Assembly (NCBI GenBank): GCA_012513725.1
Contig: JAAZBQ010000059.1
Location: 1-6,501, forward strand
Reading direction: 5' to 3'
DNA length: 6,501 bases
DNA from: Chloroflexota bacterium
Lineage (GTDB): Bacteria > Chloroflexota > Anaerolineae > UBA1429
Under the pieces are notes generated by a model. The model worked only from the letters and a program-made list of their open reading frames with translations. It was not told the DNA's origin and did not search any database. Position numbers and translations under genes: made by a program. Positions within the stretch are counted from its first letter, which is position 1; each line of letters starts with the position of its first letter. Below are positions 1 through 6,080 of this stretch, in pieces.

Positions 1-2120
1 AGGATGACGTTGGCCCACGGGATGTGGCCCAGGTCCTCGATATCGCGGCGGACCAGGCCGTAGGTGCTGATCACCACGTCGTGGCCGAGGGACCGGTCCA
101 GGAGGTCGCTGCCCTCGGCGCGGCCCGCGCCGTGGTGGACCATGACGCGGAGATCGGGGGCAAAGCGCTGGACCTCCCGGGCCCAGTTCCCCACCAGTGA
201 GGTAGGGCAGACGACGAGGGTGGGCTGGACGCCGTTCTCGACAGTCTGCTCGCGCTCGTGGAGCAGGAGGGCGATGGCCTGGATCGTCTTGCCCAGGCCC
301 ATGTCATCGGCCAGGCAGGCGCCGAGCCCCCACTTGCGCAGGAACGCCAGCCAGGAGAGCCCGCGCAGCTGGTACGGCCGCAGCTCTCCCACAAAGGCCT
401 CGGGTGCCTCGACCCTCTCCATCTGTTCCTTGCCGTCGAGGGCAGCCAGGAGCTCCCCGAGCCAGCCCTGCACCTCCAGCCCGCTGACGGTGAGGCCGTC
501 GATCTCGTTCTCGACGCCGAGGGCCAGCCCCAGGGCCTCGTTCAGGGGGAGGCGCGAGCGGTTGCGCTGCCGCTCCCAAAAGGCGATGGCCGCCTCCACC
601 TGTTCGGGCTGCAAGAGCACCCAGCGGCCGCGGACCTTGACCAGGGGGGTCTTGAGCTCGGCGAGCCGCTCAAACTCCTCCTGGGTCAGCGTCTCGTCGC
701 CGAGGGCCAGTTCCCAATCGTAGGCGATCAGGGTGTTCATGCTCAGCATGCCCTCGGTTTCCACCTCGGGCCTGCCGTGCAGCCGCGCGCGGACGGAGAG
801 GCGCGCGTCGGGCTTGTTCCACCAGGGCGGCACCATGACGCCAAAGCCCATCTCCTCGAGGAGACGTGACGTCTCCCGGAGAAAGCGGTAGGCCTCCTTG
901 GCCGACAGGGTGGTGCCCTCGGGGCTGGCCGTGCGCAGCGAGCGCTGGATGGCCGGCGAGAGGCGTGCGGCCCGTCCCAGGCCGGCCAGGAGAATCTCCT
1001 GGGCGCGGTCGAGCCGGGCGTCGAGGGTACTCAGCAGGCGGCCCCGCTCCCGCCATACCTCAGAGGCGGCCACCAGAAGGGAGGGATCCTCCAGCGACTG
1101 GAGCAGATAGCGAAGCGTCCACTGATGCGCCTCTTCGCCAGCCGCGCCGTTCTCATAGTCCGGCGGCTCTAGCTGGAAGCAGAGACGAAAGTCGATGTCG
1201 CTCTCGGGCCGGGCGTGGTAGGTCCAGTTCTGCCACGCCTGGTAAAAGCGGGCCAGTTCGGGCTGCTTGGACGTGGGCACCGAGACGGTGCGATCGGACG
1301 AATAGAGCGCCTGCCACCACGCCGTGCCGACCCGGGAGGGCCGCAGCCGCGTCGTGCGCGGGCGCAGGCCGAGCTCGGCCGCCCGGGGCGACGCTTGCGC
1401 CCACTCGCGCACCGCCTCGTCGATGAGCCGGTGGACAAAGCTACTCAGCGCAGTGTACGGGCTGGGGGCGTCGTCGGGCGTGGGGGCCTGCCGCTCGTGG
1501 AGCACCGCCCGGCACACCGGGGGCATCCCGCGGGTGAGCGCGGCAAAGCGCGCCTGATCGGCGGGATCCTCGAGGTAGGGCATCCACGACGCCGCATAGT
1601 CGCCGTTATCGGACCGCAGCCCGGGGAGGAAGCGCTGCCGGCCCAGCAGTTCCAGGGCCAGCTTGGCCACCAACCCCCAGTAGGTGAGGTCGTCGCCCAC
1701 CCGCTGGCCGGTGAGGCGCTCCTCGTCGCCGGCGGGCAGCACGGCCAGCACACCGAGCATCTCCAGGAGCGGGATACCGATGCCCTCGATGCGCCAGGCT
1801 TGCAGGTGCGGTTCGCCCTCGGAAGGCTCCTGGTCGTCGGGTAGCACCCACCGGGGCAGGAGCGGCCCCTGCGCTACAGAGGGCAAAAAGGCGACGCGCA
1901 CCAGGCGGCTGGCCCGGCGCCAATCGGTCTTGGGCACATAGCGCGAGAGGAGGTCGGCGATCTCGATGGTCGTGGCTGCGTATGGATGGCGGACGACGCG
2001 CGCGGAACGGGCGCCGGCGGCGGGGGCCACGCGCACGTCGCGCTCCGCCCAGACAAAAAAGAGACCATCCGTACGGCCGTCTCGGTCACAGACCCAGGTA
2101 CCGTGCAGGATAGACTTCAT
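1..2120 (-). CDS. SNF2-family DEAD/DEAH-box helicase, N-terminal 706 residues (3' end beyond the window)
   Basis: This is a large bacterial Swi2/Snf2-type ATPase, a family that translocates on double-stranded DNA and remodels protein-DNA or RNA polymerase complexes in the cytoplasm. The frame stays open from the ATG at 2120 to the left edge with no stop. The N-terminus (MKSILHGTW, then FFVWAERD) resembles the usual start of the family. A SNF2 helicase-associated region (PF12419-like) is seen around residues 461-570 (MNTLIAYDWELALGD, then LKTPLVKVRGRWV). The ATPase begins with ELRPYQLRG at 579-587, Walker A DDMGLGKT at 605-612 (Lys611) and motif Ia VVCPTSLVGNW at 636-646. The frame leaves the window after VISTYGLVRRDIEDLG, just before the expected DEAQ motif, so about 300 or more residues are outside. 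The start is set by an in-frame TGA at 2132-2130; the ribosome binding site is weak. The gene probably has its own promoter at 2176-2205. The physiological role is not known. Confidence 0.93.
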   Translation of the reverse strand, partial: MKSILHGTWVCDRDGRTDGLFFVWAERDVRVAPAAGARSARVVRHPYAATTIEIADLLSRYVPKTDWRRASRLVRVAFLPSVAQGPLLPRWVLPDDQEPSEGEPHLQAWRIEGIGIPLLEMLGVLAVLPAGDEERLTGQRVGDDLTYWGLVAKLALELLGRQRFLPGLRSDNGDYAASWMPYLEDPADQARFAALTRGMPPVCRAVLHERQAPTPDDAPSPYTALSSFVHRLIDEAVREWAQASPRAAELGLRPRTTRLRPSRVGTAWWQALYSSDRTVSVPTSKQPELARFYQAWQNWTYHARPESDIDFRLCFQLEPPDYENGAAGEEAHQWTLRYLLQSLEDPSLLVAASEVWRERGRLLSTLDARLDRAQEILLAGLGRAARLSPAIQRSLRTASPEGTTLSAKEAYRFLRETSRLLEEMGFGVMVPPWWNKPDARLSVRARLHGRPEVETEGMLSMNTLIAYDWELALGDETLTQEEFERLAELKTPLVKVRGRWVLLQPEQVEAAIAFWERQRNRSRLPLNEALGLALGVENEIDGLTVSGLEVQGWLGELLAALDGKEQMERVEAPEAFVGELRPYQLRGLSWLAFLRKWGLGACLADDMGLGKTIQAIALLLHEREQTVENGVQPTLVVCPTSLVGNWAREVQRFAPDLRVMVHHGAGRAEGSDLLDRSLGHDVVISTYGLVRRDIEDLGHIPWANVI

Positions 2121-2175
2121 AGAATCGACTCATCGTCCCCGTAAAGAACACAGCGCAGCACTTGAGAGGCCAAGT

Positions 2176-2205
2176 ATTGTACATCCGTTTGGCCGCCAAG
2201 TCCAA
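2176..2205 (-). promoter_or_regulatory. Candidate sigma70-type promoter for the SNF2 helicase gene
   Basis: Read on the minus strand, TTGGAC (2205-2200) and TACAAT (2181-2176) are separated by exactly 18 bases. Each differs from the -35 and -10 consensus (TTGACA, TATAAT) by only one or two bases. Transcription would start near 2169, giving a leader of roughly 50 bases before the ATG at 2120. The surrounding 100 bases are less GC-rich than the rest of the window, as expected for a promoter. The spacing and hexamers are seen directly; promoter activity is inferred. Confidence 0.55.
2189..2199. promoter_or_regulatory. Short palindrome in the promoter spacer, possible operator
   Basis: TTGGC-C-GCCAA is a perfect 5+1+5 inverted repeat lying wholly between the proposed -35 and -10 boxes of the SNF2 promoter. 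A second weak dyad, CTTG-6 nt-CAAG, lies just downstream at 2161-2174. A repressor bound in the spacer would block RNA polymerase. A five-base arm can easily occur by chance in GC-rich DNA, so this is only a candidate. Confidence 0.25.
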
Positions 2206-2337
2206 CGATCTGCCCGGGGCGTGTGCGATTGTCTTGGTCCGTGCGCGCTGCATGCATGAGGCAGGGGGGGCGCCGGGTGGGGCGCGGCCCCGGCCTGCCG
2301 AAATCCGGGGCATGGGCTCCGGGATCGGGCGCCCGCA

Positions 2338-2398
2338 GAGAGGGGTCAGGGGCTCGTGGCGCGTGCCGGCTTTGGCCGAGCCCGGCACGCGCCCTCTC
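2338..2398 (-). terminator. Strong stem-loop just after the phosphodiesterase stop codon, possible transcription end
   Basis: A 12-bp perfect inverted repeat pairs 2358-2369 (GGCGCGTGCCGG) with 2382-2393 (CCGGCACGCGCC) around a 12-base loop. Further out, GAGAGGG at 2338-2344 can pair with CCCTCTC at 2392-2398, which overlaps the end of the inner arm, so the two pairings partly compete. The inner stem begins 10 bases past the stop codon at 2406-2404, the expected place for an operon end. On the minus strand it is followed by ACGAGCCCCTGACCC with no T-run, so it is not a canonical intrinsic terminator. It could be a Rho-independent variant, an RNA 3'-end stabiliser or a mere inverted repeat. 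Confidence 0.45.
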
Positions 2399-2403
2399 GT
2401 AGC

Positions 2404-2856
2404 CTACAGCCGGTTCCAGTGCCTCATCCAGCCGGGAGGGGTGAGGCCCAGATCCTGGAGCACCGTGGGCGCCACGTCGCGCCAGGTGGCCGCACGCGGC
2501 TCGCGGACGGCACGACGATGGTTGCCCGACTCTCCCGCGATGTCCCACACCCTGGGCACCTTGACCGACGCGGACGTGGCGACGCTGAGCTTGTCGTACG
2601 TATAGTCGACACGGTTGCGAAAGCCATAGAAGCCCATCTCGCCGGGGTCCCGGGCGCTGAACATAGATGCCCACGCCGGCACCGTGATGGCCGGAATGGT
2701 GCTCTCCAGGGGGCCGTGGGTGCCGGCCTCCATCAGCCGGCGCAGGTTCGGCAGATCGTCGCGAAAGCGGTCAAAGACCAGGCTGGGCTCGCCGCAATCC
2801 AGGCCGATGATGAGCACCTTGTGGTTCGGAGCGCGGCCAAACAGGCGACTGAGCAT
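2404..2856 (-). pseudogene. Alkaline-phosphatase-superfamily phosphodiesterase, apparently internally deleted (150 aa)
   Basis: Residues 1-112 match the N-terminus of type I phosphodiesterase/nucleotide-pyrophosphatase-like proteins. KVLIIGLDCGEP at 13-24 gives the first metal ligand Asp20, DLPNLRRLMEAG follows at 34-45, and TIPAITVPAWASM at 53-65 carries the probable nucleophile Thr58. Next come GEMGFYGFRNR at 72-82 and PRVWDIAGESGN at 101-112. After about 11 nondescript residues the frame reads WRDVAPTVLQDLGLTPP (125-141), the type of sequence found near the C-terminus of this superfamily, and then stops. Family members usually have several hundred residues, so a central stretch with the remaining metal ligands (Asp, His, Asp-His, His) is missing. 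Such a protein should be catalytically dead. The start is firm: AGGAGG sits at 2866-2861, four bases before the ATG. It lies 40 bp behind sat-cysC and ends the operon. It could be a decaying gene, a real short protein or an assembly collapse. Confidence 0.72.
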
Positions 2857-2860
2857 TATC

Positions 2861-2866
2861 CCTCCT
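2861..2866 (-). promoter_or_regulatory. Strong Shine-Dalgarno site of the phosphodiesterase remnant
   Basis: The minus strand reads AGGAGG, then GATA, then ATG. This perfect anti-16S match with short spacing fixes the start at 2856 and shows that translation initiation has not decayed, although the reading frame looks shortened. Confidence 0.75.
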
Positions 2867-2896
2867 CGTCCCAGGGCGTCCGACAGCCCGCAACCC

Positions 2897-4609
2897 CTAC
2901 TGCTCCCCCACCAAAAAGCCCCGGCCCATGACCGACTCGATGATCATCCGGGCGTTGGCCTCCGGGGTGTAGAACACGGTGTCCAGGGTCACCTCGGGGC
3001 GCAGCGGGGCCTCGTAGGGGTCGTCGATCCCCGTAAAGCCGGTGATCTCTCCCCGGCGCGCCTTGGCGTACAGGCCCTTGATGTCGCGCGCCTCGCACAC
3101 CTCGATGGGCGTATCGACAAAGACCTCGATGAACCGATCGGCGCCCACCATGGCCCGCACCTCGTCGCGGGTGGCGCGATAGGGGCTCACCGCCGCACAG
3201 ATGACCACTCCGCCGTGGCGCACGATCTCGGCCGCCACGAACCCGATGCGCAGGATGTTCGTGTCGCGATCCTCCTTGCTGAACCCCAGCCCCTTGGAGA
3301 GGTGCGTGCGCACCACGTCGCCATCCAAGAGCGTCACCTGCCGCCCGTGCTCGAGGAGCTTGACCGTGAGCGCCTCCGCCGTCGTGGATTTCCCGGAGCC
3401 GCTCAGCCCCGTGAACCAGATGCAGAACCCCTGCCGGTGGCGGGGCGGGTAGGCCTGCGCCAGGATCTCGGCCACCTCGGCCCGAGTGAACCAGTCCGGC
3501 AGTTGCTTGCCCCGCGCGAGGTATTCCTCGCGCACCTGGGTGCCAGAGATGTCGGCCGTTTCCACGCCCGACGGCACCCGGGTCACCTCCTCGTAGCGCC
3601 TCTCCTGGGGCAGGTACACGAGCATCCGGAACGGCACCACCTTGACCCCCAGCTCCTCACTGTGCGCCTCCACCAGCTCCTGGGCATCGTACGGCCCGTA
3701 AAAGGGCTTGCCGTGAGCGTCGACACCGGGGCCGGCGTGGTCGCGGCCGACGATCAGGTGGTTGGCGCCATAGTTGCGCCGCAGGATGGCGTGCCAGACG
3801 GCCTCGCGGGGGCCGGCCATCCGCATGGCCAGCGGCAGGAGCGACAACAGGATCCGCCCGGGGTCATAGTAACGCTGGGCCAGGGTCCGATAGGTGCGCA
3901 CCCGGGTATAGTGATCGACGTCGCCCGGCTTGGTGAGGCCCACGACCGGGTGCAAAAGCAGCGCTCCCCCCACCTCCTCGGTCGCCCGCTTGGTGAGTTC
4001 CTCGTGCACCCGGTGCATGGGGTTGCGCGTCTGAAAGGCCACCACCTGCTCGTAGCCCATGGCCCCCAGCCGAGCGCGGGTCTGGGCCGGGGTCAGCCGC
4101 AACTCTGGAAAGTCATAGTGCTCGCGGATCGCCAGCACCCGCAGGGGGCCGGCGATGTTCATCCGGGGCCAGCGCTGCATCTCGGCCACCGTGGGATGTC
4201 CGCCGTCCTGCGTGCCGTACACCAGGCGTGCTTCCTCCTCGAGGTCAGAGGGGTACATCTCCTCGACGGTCATGATGGCCAGGGGATGGTTCTGCGGGTC
4301 GCGCAGGACGAGGTCGCAGCCGACCTCTACGCCCTCGGTGGGCTCCACCGGCAGCGTGACCGGGATGGGGAACAGGGTGCCGTCGGCCAGACGCATGTCG
4401 TGCAGGACGCACTCGTAATCGGCGCGGCCCATAAAGCCGGCCAGGGGCGACATGGCGCCAACGGCCAGGAGCTCCAGGTCGCACGCCGAGCGTTCGGAGA
4501 GCTGCACGGAGGGCAGCGTGCTGGCATAGGCGCGCAGGTCGTCGCGCTCCTCTTCGGGGACGAGCAGGTCGACCAGTCGGCCACCGTACGGGGATATCAC
4601 TGTGGTCAT
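2897..4609 (-). CDS. Bifunctional sulfate adenylyltransferase / adenylylsulfate kinase (Sat-CysC fusion, 570 aa)
   Basis: This cytoplasmic enzyme activates sulfate: the N-terminal ATP sulfurylase makes APS and pyrophosphate from ATP and sulfate, and the C-terminal kinase phosphorylates APS to PAPS. A PUA-like domain fills about residues 1-165 (LLAVGAMSPLAGFMG at 47-61). The sulfurylase core has QTRNPMHRVHE at 193-203 (QxRN plus His199 and His202), GRDHAGPG at 288-295 and ISGTQVRE at 354-361. The kinase starts near 392 with Walker A GLSGSGKST at 401-409, LLDGD at 427-431, FSKEDRDTN at 443-451, the SPY serine (Ser475) and KGLYAKARRGEI at 511-522. All expected catalytic residues of both halves are present, unlike fungal ATP sulfurylases whose kinase-like domain is inactive. 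The length is normal for a Sat-CysC fusion. AAAGG about eight bases before the ATG supports the start. It is 49 bp behind the cysQ-like gene. A fused name such as sat/cysC fits. Confidence 0.97.
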   Translation of the reverse strand: MTTVISPYGGRLVDLLVPEEERDDLRAYASTLPSVQLSERSACDLELLAVGAMSPLAGFMGRADYECVLHDMRLADGTLFPIPVTLPVEPTEGVEVGCDLVLRDPQNHPLAIMTVEEMYPSDLEEEARLVYGTQDGGHPTVAEMQRWPRMNIAGPLRVLAIREHYDFPELRLTPAQTRARLGAMGYEQVVAFQTRNPMHRVHEELTKRATEEVGGALLLHPVVGLTKPGDVDHYTRVRTYRTLAQRYYDPGRILLSLLPLAMRMAGPREAVWHAILRRNYGANHLIVGRDHAGPGVDAHGKPFYGPYDAQELVEAHSEELGVKVVPFRMLVYLPQERRYEEVTRVPSGVETADISGTQVREEYLARGKQLPDWFTRAEVAEILAQAYPPRHRQGFCIWFTGLSGSGKSTTAEALTVKLLEHGRQVTLLDGDVVRTHLSKGLGFSKEDRDTNILRIGFVAAEIVRHGGVVICAAVSPYRATRDEVRAMVGADRFIEVFVDTPIEVCEARDIKGLYAKARRGEITGFTGIDDPYEAPLRPEVTLDTVFYTPEANARMIIESVMGRGFLVGEQ

Positions 4610-4658
4610 TCCTCTTGCCTTTCTACGTCTGCACTAAATAGGGGCTGCGTCACCGCGT

Positions 4659-5489
4659 TCAGGCGCCGAGGGTCTCGGCCAGGCCCTGGGCGTATTCCGG
4701 ATCGAGGGAGAGCACCACCAGCGGCATCCGCGGCATGCCGGCATCGTAACGCACCGGCGCGCCGCCCTCGACGACCACGAGGCCGCCCAGTTCCTCGATG
4801 ATCACGCTAGAGATGGCGCTATCGTGCCCGTGAAAGTGCCGCATGGCCATGGCGCCCAGGTCTCCCTCCGCCACGCGGGTCAGCTCGTACGCCGCCGAGG
4901 CGCTCTCCGGCGGGACCACGCCAAAGCCGAGGCGCCGGAAGGCGCCATAGTCCTCCGGCCGCAGCCTCTTGACGTCTTCGACGGTGCGGGGCGGCGCACA
5001 CCGGGGCATGGGGCGCAGATCGCCGCCCAGGCCATCCTGCACCCAGGCGCCCCGGCCGCGCACCCCGAGGTAGAGGCGAAAGGCGGCGGGAAAGTAGATC
5101 ATGCCACAGTCCATCCGCCCGGTCTCCTGATCCAAGAGGCCCAGCATGTGGCCGTAACGGCTGCCGCCGGCCAGGTATTCGCCGGTGCCATCCAGGGGAT
5201 CGAGGATCAGGGCGTAGCGGTGCGGGCCGCGATCGAACAGCGCCAGGATCTCTGGGGGGCAATCGGCGAGCTCCTCGCTTTGCACGTCGACGCCCGGGGC
5301 CACCTCTTGGGCCCGGAGGAGGAGGATCTCCTGGCAGAGCCGGTCCACGACGCTCACCTCGGTGCTGGTCTGGTGGGGCGAATCGGGCGCCTTGTTCTCT
5401 GGGGTCACCTGCCCCTGCAGGGCGCGGGCCACCTGGCCGCACTGGTAGAGGGCGGTGCGCATGCTCAGGGCGAACTGGTAGGTATCCAT
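4659..5489 (-). CDS. cysQ: CysQ-like 3'(2'),5'-bisphosphate nucleotidase, inositol monophosphatase family (276 aa)
   Basis: This Mg-dependent, Li-sensitive-type phosphatase probably converts PAP, the by-product of PAPS use, to AMP and phosphate in the cytoplasm. Family motifs are visible: VVDRLCQEIL at 47-56 (Asp49), the metal-binding SEE at 71-73, DPLDGTGEYLAG at 97-108 (the diagnostic DPLDGT) and HGHDSAISSVIIEELGG at 220-236, where Asp223 takes the place of the Asp in the usual WDxAAxxxIxxEAGG motif. That last motif is divergent (HD instead of WD, EELGG instead of EAGG), so substrate choice is not certain. Related enzymes act on inositol phosphates, fructose-1,6-bisphosphate or PAP. Position 49 bp upstream of sat-cysC in the same direction is the main argument for PAP. 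The length is typical. GGAAAGGAAG just before the ATG is a good ribosome binding site. Confidence 0.85.
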   Translation of the reverse strand: MDTYQFALSMRTALYQCGQVARALQGQVTPENKAPDSPHQTSTEVSVVDRLCQEILLLRAQEVAPGVDVQSEELADCPPEILALFDRGPHRYALILDPLDGTGEYLAGGSRYGHMLGLLDQETGRMDCGMIYFPAAFRLYLGVRGRGAWVQDGLGGDLRPMPRCAPPRTVEDVKRLRPEDYGAFRRLGFGVVPPESASAAYELTRVAEGDLGAMAMRHFHGHDSAISSVIIEELGGLVVVEGGAPVRYDAGMPRMPLVVLSLDPEYAQGLAETLGA

Positions 5490-5559
5490 ACTTCCTTTCC
5501 TGACCGCCTGTGGCGCCTGGCCTCTGCGGGCGTCTCTCCCGCGGCAGGCGTAACGCCGC

Positions 5560-5904
5560 CTACGCTGGTGGGTCCTCTCGATATCCGGGCGGGTTCGACG
5601 GGAGGGCCCGATCTGCCATGGGCCGCTCGTGGGGCGGGTGCGGCACCGTCACGCGCATTTGAAAGTAGCGGCGGGTGCCCCATACCAACGTGGCGATCCC
5701 CAACGGTATGAGCAACCAGCCCATGAAGGTGGTCTCGGGAGAGTCAAGGAGTTTGATGAACGATACCCCCGCCACCACCAGGGCCAACGCGGTGCGTGCA
5801 TAGGCCAGGAATGTTCTCTCGTTAGCCAGGATGGTGCGGTCGATGGCCAGGTGGTCGCGCAGGATCAGGTTGGTAGCCGAACGGTTCTCGTACGGTCGCG
5901 GCAT
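5560..5904 (-). CDS. DUF202 (YidH-like) small membrane protein, 114 aa
   Basis: A short inner-membrane protein of the DUF202 family (PF02656), whose function is unknown. The diagnostic segment LANERTFLAYARTALAL lies near residues 26-42 and runs into a first membrane helix (about 36-53, ALALVVAGVSFIKLL). A second helix follows at about 60-78 (FMGWLLIPLGIATLVWG). The soluble tail is rich in Pro, Arg and basic residues. The frame is open 28 codons further upstream to 5988, but that stretch is low-complexity Arg/Gly/Pro sequence without family similarity. The ATG at 5904 has purine-rich AAGGA and GAGGG just ahead, so I use it. It sits 70 bp ahead of the cysQ-like gene and probably opens the operon. 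Whether it serves sulfate metabolism is unknown. Confidence 0.9.
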   Translation of the reverse strand: MPRPYENRSATNLILRDHLAIDRTILANERTFLAYARTALALVVAGVSFIKLLDSPETTFMGWLLIPLGIATLVWGTRRYFQMRVTVPHPPHERPMADRALPSNPPGYREDPPA

Positions 5905-6080
5905 TCCCTCACGTCCTTCCGATCTATCCACCGCTGTCCCACAGGGCGTACCCATCCAGGGAGCCCCCGACGGTCGCGCGCCGCGCACTCTGCAGGTGGC
6001 AAGCGCCCGTGATCTCGAAGAGCCGTTCGGCCCCGCTTGCTACATCTCGCTAGCCTACACGCTCAGCACCTGCCGGCCCT
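5905..6080. other. Intergenic spacer between the iorB-like gene and the DUF202 gene
   Basis: These 176 bases are the widest gap upstream of the sulfate-activation genes, so this is where an operon promoter would be expected. I see no convincing -35/-10 pair on the minus strand. It holds one inverted repeat (5999-6040) and is otherwise unremarkable. Confidence 0.6.
5999..6040 (-). repeat. Inverted repeat with nested hairpin downstream of the iorB-like gene
   Basis: GCAAGCG at 5999-6005 is the exact complement of CGCTTGC at 6034-6040, and a small hairpin GCCG-TT-CGGC (6022-6031) is nested between them. The element begins about 40 bases past the stop codon of the upstream gene, where a transcript end might fold. 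No T-run follows on the minus strand. Seven-base arms with a 28-base interior can arise by chance. Confidence 0.25.

Larger units (their letters stand above)
2121..2403. other. Intergenic spacer between the sulfate-activation operon and the SNF2 gene
   Basis: These 283 bases carry no supportable gene. The part next to the phosphodiesterase is very GC-rich and holds the stem-loop. The part next to the SNF2 gene is less GC-rich and holds the promoter and palindrome. The middle (about 2250-2340) has G- and C-runs and a CGGGCGCCCG self-complementary decamer near 2327-2336, none of which points to a known element. Confidence 0.7.

Noticed and set aside
64..869. Plus-strand frames of about 200 codons over the helicase gene
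   Set aside because: They are complementary to the SNF2 ATPase region, low in complexity, and explained by high GC content.
2117..2674. A 185-codon minus-strand frame overlapping the phosphodiesterase remnant and spacer
   Set aside because: It is out of frame with the recognisable AP-superfamily sequence, Arg/Pro-rich, and spans the stem-loop and the SNF2 promoter.
2684..4801. A 705-codon open frame on the plus strand, antisense to sat-cysC
   Set aside because: It lies opposite a gene with unmistakable catalytic motifs. Its peptide is rich in His, Gly, Arg and Pro with no recognisable domain, as expected of a GC-rich antisense shadow.
5526..5542. GCGGG-7-CCCGC inverted repeat between the DUF202 and cysQ-like genes
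   Set aside because: The arms are only five bases, there is no T-run, and the genes are otherwise spaced as one operon.
4824..5711. A 295-codon plus-strand frame over the cysQ-like gene
   Set aside because: It is antisense to a recognisable phosphatase, crosses its start and the intergenic gap into the DUF202 gene, and has no family features.
5905..5988. A 28-codon N-terminal extension of the DUF202 protein
   Set aside because: The extra residues look like translated spacer, while the internal ATG at 5904 has purine-rich sequence before it and gives the normal family N-terminus.
2400..6059. Shared 9-mer TAGCCTACA at 2400-2408 and 6051-6059, considered as possible attachment-site direct repeats
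   Set aside because: Nine-base matches are expected by chance many times in 6.5 kb, and no integrase or tRNA lies nearby.
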